Positions 7,154 to 9,638 of a stretch of DNA of 9,638 nucleotides are shown here, in pieces; the first letter of the stretch is position 1, and every line of letters starts with the position of its first letter. The position numbers and the translations under genes were made by a program. The notes beneath the pieces were generated by a model. It saw only the letters and a list, made by a program, of their open reading frames with translations, was not told where the DNA came from and searched no databases. This DNA comes from an uncultured Clostridium sp. (lineage in GTDB: Bacteria; Bacillota; Clostridia; Christensenellales; CAG-138): contig UQNF01000055.1 of assembly GCA_900542285.1 (NCBI GenBank), positions 1-9,638 of the forward strand. Reading direction: 5' to 3'.

Positions 7154-7812
7154 TGAGAGACAGAAGCTGCGCAATTGACAGCGTAAAAATGCAGGCGGAG
7201 ATAGAACGCTGTATTCCCGAGGCAGATGAGCTTCAAAGGAAGAGATTTCTTCGCTATTATGAGCTGCTGGTCGAATGGAATGCAAAGATAAACCTTACTG
7301 CCATAACCGATCCCGAGGGTGTGGCTTCAAGGCATTTTGCCGACAGCCTTCTTGCACTGAAGCTGATTCCGCAGGGAGCAAGGCTTATTGATATTGGCAC
7401 AGGCGCAGGCTTTCCCGGAATACCCCTGATGATTATGAGACCCGACATCGAATTGACCCTTCTTGATTCGCTGAATAAGCGCATTATCTTCCTGAATGAG
7501 GTGCTCAAAGACTTGGATATCGATGCCCGCACCCTTCATCTTCGAGCGGAGGACGGATCAAAGGATCCGGAACTCAGAGGCCGGTTCGATATCGCCACTT
7601 CCCGCGCGGTCGCCGCTGTTTCCAAGATTGCCGGATGGACGCTTCCCTTCGTCAAAAAGGGCGGAGCTTCGCTGATGTATAAGGGTCCTTCCGTGCAGGA
7701 TGAGCTTACCGACGCGCAGAGTGTTCTCAAAAAGCTCAATGCAGATATTAAACTTATCCGCTTTGAACGCCCATGGGGAGAAAGGTGTATTCTTGTTGCG
7801 GAAAAACGGTGA
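7153..7812 (+). CDS. rsmG: 16S rRNA (guanine-527-N7)-methyltransferase RsmG
   Basis: This 219-residue protein (formerly GidB) methylates N7 of G527 in the 530 loop of 16S rRNA using SAM; loss in other bacteria gives low-level streptomycin resistance. Family marks are WNAKINLTAI at 42-51, HFADSL at 61-66, the SAM-binding IDIGTGAGFPGIPL at 79-92, LLDSLNKR at 103-110, and a later ATSRAVA segment. Length is normal. A GGAG at 7142-7145 lies 7 nt before the ATG, supporting the overlapping TAATG start; M13 is a possible but less supported alternative. It is the last gene of the run and is followed by a hairpin terminator. rsmG commonly sits near the origin, but usually with mnmE/mnmG on the dnaA side; here it ends a dnaN-led cluster. 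Confidence 0.97.
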   Translation: MRDRSCAIDSVKMQAEIERCIPEADELQRKRFLRYYELLVEWNAKINLTAITDPEGVASRHFADSLLALKLIPQGARLIDIGTGAGFPGIPLMIMRPDIELTLLDSLNKRIIFLNEVLKDLDIDARTLHLRAEDGSKDPELRGRFDIATSRAVAAVSKIAGWTLPFVKKGGASLMYKGPSVQDELTDAQSVLKKLNADIKLIRFERPWGERCILVAEKR

Positions 7813-7848
7813 TAGTTGTTGTTTTTGGATAGTTTGATTCCACAAAAT

Positions 7849-7891
7849 AACCACCCGAACAGTGGTCTAAGCAGCCTGATCGGGTGGTTTT
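7849..7891. terminator. Bidirectional intrinsic terminator between convergent genes
   Basis: AACCACCCGA (7849-7858) and TCGGGTGGTT (7880-7889) are perfectly complementary, a 10-bp stem with a 21-nt loop, continuing into TTTT at 7888-7891 on the plus strand. On the minus strand the stem runs into ATTTTGTGG. It lies between the rsmG stop at 7812 and the convergent gene ending at 7921, so it can end both transcripts. The loop is long for a terminator, and CCAC/GTGG at 7851-7854/7863-7866 offers a minor alternative pairing. Confidence 0.82.
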
Positions 7892-7920
7892 GCCGTTGAT
7901 TATTCGAAAATGCTATCTAT

Positions 7921-8226
7921 TTATTCCCATTCTATCGCATCGATGCTCACAAGGTACTGTTCCATAAAGTCCATATAGTCGTCAACCATTCTCATAAGGT
8001 AGGTCTTGTACTTTTCGAACTTCTTGTTGACCTCGGCAAGCATACGCTCATAGATGACCTCTTCATCATAGACGTCATCGCCGATCTCATCGAGATAGGC
8101 GGAGTCAAGCCCTATAAGGACGGTAAGGATTGCATCCATATCCTCATCGTTCATAAAGTCAAAATCTCCGGCATTGCGGAATTTTTCGGTAATGAATTTT
8201 TTTGCTTCGTTGATGTCAAGTTCCAT
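7921..8226 (-). CDS. Small acidic protein of unknown function
   Basis: I do not recognise this 101-residue protein. It is strongly acidic (28 D/E against 10 K/R), mostly predicted helix, with no cysteine, signal peptide or membrane segment. The first part (MELDINEAKKFITEKFRNAG, then an acidic DFDFMNDEDMDAI patch) may be a short helical hairpin. The second part (about 50-90, EEVIYERMLAEVNKKFEKY...) has an amphipathic pattern that could pair with a partner. The coding call rests on a near-perfect ribosome binding site, GGAGG at 8233-8237 on the minus strand 6 nt before the ATG, and on its place as third gene of a minus-strand operon, 26 nt after the USP-like gene. Its stop lies 32 nt from the bidirectional terminator. 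Function is unknown; a cytoplasmic partner or regulator is possible. Confidence 0.8.
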   Translation of the reverse strand: MELDINEAKKFITEKFRNAGDFDFMNDEDMDAILTVLIGLDSAYLDEIGDDVYDEEVIYERMLAEVNKKFEKYKTYLMRMVDDYMDFMEQYLVSIDAIEWE

Positions 8227-8252
8227 ATAAAGCCTCCATTTTTTGCTGTTTT

Positions 8253-8672
8253 TTATCGCACTATATCAAACTCCACGCCCGGCAGCCTTGCGCTGAAACG
8301 GCTGTTGAAGCTGTTCTTCGATTCAACAGGCGAGGCACCGACGACGATGGTTTTGACGTTATGCTCATGCGCAAACGCTACAAGAGCATCCACGACATTG
8401 TTTTCACGAAGTATCGTAAGCTCTGCACCAGCATTTTTTGCAACGGTGAAAAGATAGTTAATTGCGTCGGCATCATTGTTGGAGCCAAGAAAGCTCTTTC
8501 CCTCCGGAACGCAGTGGACTACATAGAGCTTCTGATCCGGATTCAGCCTTGCTTTGCCGTGAACTACCAGCCTTTCGCATGAACGCTGACCTGTAACACA
8601 TACCATGAGCGCCGGAGAGAGCTCCGTTTTTGACGTATGTGCGCACGCAATATCATTATTGAGTTTCTTCAT
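8253..8672 (-). CDS. Universal stress protein / KdpD-USP-like protein
   Basis: This 139-residue protein resembles the small alpha/beta UspA-type domain as found alone or within KdpD. After an N-terminal extension of about 22 residues comes MVCVTGQRSCERLVVHG (23-39), then a strand LYVVHCVPEGKSFLG (49-63), a helix INYLFTVAKNAGAELTIL, and a C-terminal TIVVGASPV segment. That last segment sits where UspA proteins bind nucleotide, but it lacks the full G-2x-G-9x-G(S/T) pattern, so ATP binding is doubtful. The start at 8672 has only a weak purine-rich site (AGTGAG); M23 at 8606 is an alternative but has no well-spaced site either. It lies 15 nt after the LOG-family gene and 26 nt before the acidic protein gene, in one transcript. 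Role: probably a cytoplasmic stress or signalling protein, unproven. Confidence 0.75.
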   Translation of the reverse strand: MKKLNNDIACAHTSKTELSPALMVCVTGQRSCERLVVHGKARLNPDQKLYVVHCVPEGKSFLGSNNDADAINYLFTVAKNAGAELTILRENNVVDALVAFAHEHNVKTIVVGASPVESKNSFNSRFSARLPGVEFDIVR

Positions 8673-8687
8673 TTACTGCTCACTTTC

Positions 8688-9302
8688 TCAGGTTTTACCC
8701 GAACGGAAGCGAATAAGATCTTCAAGCTTATCCGGTACTGTCATCGGCTGATAATTCCGAAGCTGTTCAATGACCTGCTCTGGGGTTTCAGCGACGCTGA
8801 ACAGATTAAGAAAATCACGATGGGTGAATCCATCCTCTACACAGCGATCGAACTGCGCAAGCAGAGCATCATAATAACCGTCAAGATTGGCGATGATGAT
8901 GGGGTCGTTGTGGTAGTTGAGCTGTTTCAGCGTCATGACCTCCATCAGTTCCTCTATTGTACCGTAGCCGCCGGGCAGGGCAATGTAGCCGGAGCAGAGA
9001 GCCTCCATCATTGCCTTTCTTTCGCCCATTGTCTTGGTTTCGATTCGTTCGCTGCATTCTTCATAATAGATTCCGGGTTTATTGAGCTTTTCCGGGATAA
9101 CGCCGATGATCTCGCCTTTTTCTGAATGCATTCCCCGGGCGCATGCCCCCATCAGTCCGCTCGTTCCGGCGCCGAATACCAGTGTGTACCCATTGATAGC
9201 CATCAGTCGGCCAAGCTCGTATGCAAAATCCTTGCATCGCTGCGGAATGCTGTCGCTTGACGCGCCGAACACGCTAATGCATTTATCCTTCTCTTTACTC
9301 AT
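8688..9302 (-). CDS. TIGR00730/LOG-family nucleotide phosphoribohydrolase-like protein
   Basis: This 204-residue Rossmann-fold protein belongs to the LOG family (lysine decarboxylase-like in older annotations). It has the FGASSDS start (12-18), LVFGAGTSGLMGACARG (41-57), the MGERKAMME segment (92-100) and the hallmark PGGYGTIEE (110-118). LOG enzymes release the base from nucleoside 5'-monophosphates, classically cytokinin ribotides; bacterial members often act on AMP or are uncharacterised. One change: the usual M-H-x-R-K is M-G-E-R-K here, although the catalytic R95, K96 and E117/E118 are kept. The ATG at 9302 lies 15 nt after AAAGGA (9318-9323, minus strand), an unusually long gap. An in-frame ATT at 9311 would be 6 nt from it. 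It is the first gene of the minus-strand trio, behind an extended -10 promoter. Confidence 0.92.
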   Translation of the reverse strand: MSKEKDKCISVFGASSDSIPQRCKDFAYELGRLMAINGYTLVFGAGTSGLMGACARGMHSEKGEIIGVIPEKLNKPGIYYEECSERIETKTMGERKAMMEALCSGYIALPGGYGTIEELMEVMTLKQLNYHNDPIIIANLDGYYDALLAQFDRCVEDGFTHRDFLNLFSVAETPEQVIEQLRNYQPMTVPDKLEDLIRFRSGKT

Positions 9303-9341
9303 ATTGTCAATACATTTTCCTTTCGCTTCATCACATTTCCT

Positions 9342-9371
9342 ATTATACCATCTTATTTGTTAATTGGAAAT
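9342..9371 (-). promoter_or_regulatory. Extended -10 promoter of the minus-strand three-gene operon
   Basis: On the minus strand a perfect TATAAT (9342-9347) is preceded by TGG, giving the extended -10 TGNTATAAT. TTTCCA at 9366-9371 matches four of six -35 bases at 18 bp. Transcription should begin near 9335, about 33 nt before the LOG-family start codon, and run to the terminator at 7849-7891. Confidence 0.72.
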
Positions 9372-9474
9372 GAATTTTTGGTGTAACAAATGAACAAATC
9401 GTGTCATTTTATGACTGATTCTGCAGGAGATCATTATGCTATGAGAATTTTTCCGACTGTATTTGTTTTGATTT

Positions 9475-9499
9475 CTTTGCATAGGTAAAATATGCAAAG
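9475..9499. promoter_or_regulatory. Perfect 9-bp inverted repeat, operator-like, over a possible rightward promoter
   Basis: CTTTGCATA (9475-9483) and TATGCAAAG (9491-9499) are exact complements separated by the 7-nt GGTAAAA. Within it, TAAAAT at 9486-9491 could be a -10 for a plus-strand transcript, with TTGTTT at 9463-9468 as a weak -35 at 17 bp. A dimeric repressor bound to the repeat would cover the -10. No T-tract follows, so a terminator is unlikely. Regulator and target are unknown; the target may lie right of the window. Confidence 0.5.
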
Positions 9500-9529
9500 T
9501 TAGTGTAAAATAATTCTGGGAGAAATAAC

Positions 9530-9580
9530 GAGCCCCGGGCTGCCGGCAGGCGGGGCTCCGCCCCCCGAGGGGGGCGGAGC
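9530..9580. repeat. GC-rich overlapping hairpins (REP-like palindromic element)
   Basis: GCTCCGCCCCCC (9555-9566) and GGGGGGCGGAGC (9569-9580) form a perfect 12-bp stem around GA. Upstream, GAGCCCC (9530-9536) pairs with GGGGCTC (9552-9558) around the palindrome CTGCCGGCAG (9540-9549). The two hairpins share bases 9555-9558, so they cannot both form fully. The block is almost entirely G and C inside AT-rich DNA. No T-run follows on either strand, arguing against a simple terminator. It may be a dispersed intergenic palindrome; copy number cannot be seen here. Confidence 0.65.
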
Positions 9581-9638
9581 GGCAAATAAAAATAGCGGGG
9601 ACGCGCCTTTCGTGGTAAAATTTGTTAGCCAAAGCAAA

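Larger units (their letters stand above)
9303..9638. other. Intergenic region without a credible gene
   Basis: I see no supported coding region here. It contains the minus-strand operon promoter (9342-9371), an operator-like inverted repeat (9475-9499) and a GC-rich double hairpin (9530-9580). Near the right edge is a possible extended -10, TGG then TAAAAT at 9616-9621 on the plus strand, without a recognisable -35. The layout suggests a plus-strand gene beginning beyond the window. Confidence 0.6.

Noticed and set aside
8637..9125. Plus-strand open frame of 162 codons
   Set aside because: It is antisense to the well-supported LOG-family gene, lacks a good ribosome binding site, and has no family resemblance.
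9360..9632. Minus-strand open frame of 90 codons
   Set aside because: It runs through the GC-rich hairpins and the inverted repeat, and its translation is low-complexity and family-less. Treated as non-coding.
1..9638. CRISPR array, tRNA/rRNA genes, insertion sequence or phage genes
   Set aside because: No spaced repeat series, no cloverleaf or rRNA-like stretch, and no transposase, integrase or phage protein was seen. All sizeable genes are core-type families.

Overview
The window looks like the replication-origin region of a Gram-positive anaerobe of class Clostridia, most likely an Oscillospirales/Ruminococcaceae-type gut bacterium. The reasons are the protein types (a Firmicutes-like beta clamp, DUF5711-like and CvpA proteins, a KdpD/UspA-like small protein), GGAGG/AAAGG ribosome binding sites, moderate G+C with an AT-rich intergenic origin, and a DnaA-trio unwinding element like the one known from Bacillus. 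The genus cannot be fixed from this sequence.

Region 1 (about 1-456) is non-coding and reads as the dnaA-dnaN intergenic origin (oriC). It has DnaA-box-like 9-mers on both strands, a 13-bp direct repeat, and, just before dnaN, two tandem DnaA boxes followed by a run of CTA/CTG/ATA triplets that matches a basal unwinding system with DnaA-trios. dnaA itself would lie left of the window; no coding end of it is visible.

Region 2 (457-7812) is a tightly packed plus-strand run of eight genes: dnaN (beta clamp), an M32 metallocarboxypeptidase, thpR (RNA 2',3'-cyclic phosphodiesterase/2'-5' ligase family), a YegS/diacylglycerol-kinase-family lipid kinase, a membrane-anchored DUF5711-like protein that I read as a seven-bladed beta-propeller, a CvpA-family membrane protein, a TrmN6-like tRNA methyltransferase and rsmG (16S rRNA m7G methyltransferase). 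Most junctions overlap or are under 30 nt, so this is probably one operon starting in the origin. It joins replication, RNA maintenance/modification and envelope functions. It lacks the recF/gyrB continuation that usually follows dnaN. A perfect 10-bp hairpin at 7849-7889 closes it and can serve both strands.

Region 3 (7921-9302, minus strand) is a convergent three-gene operon: a LOG-family (TIGR00730) nucleotide phosphoribohydrolase-like protein, a universal-stress/KdpD-USP-like protein and a small acidic protein of unknown function. It has a strong extended -10 promoter at 9342-9371 and is transcribed head-on to a fork leaving the origin.

Region 4 (9303-9638) is non-coding. It holds that promoter, a perfect 9-bp inverted repeat that looks like an operator over a weak rightward promoter, and a very GC-rich double hairpin that stands out from its AT-rich surroundings. 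No mobile element, CRISPR array, tRNA or rRNA gene was seen. Most of the window is ordinary core genome; the best leads are the origin architecture, the DUF5711-like/CvpA pair, the minus-strand trio and the right-hand intergenic region.
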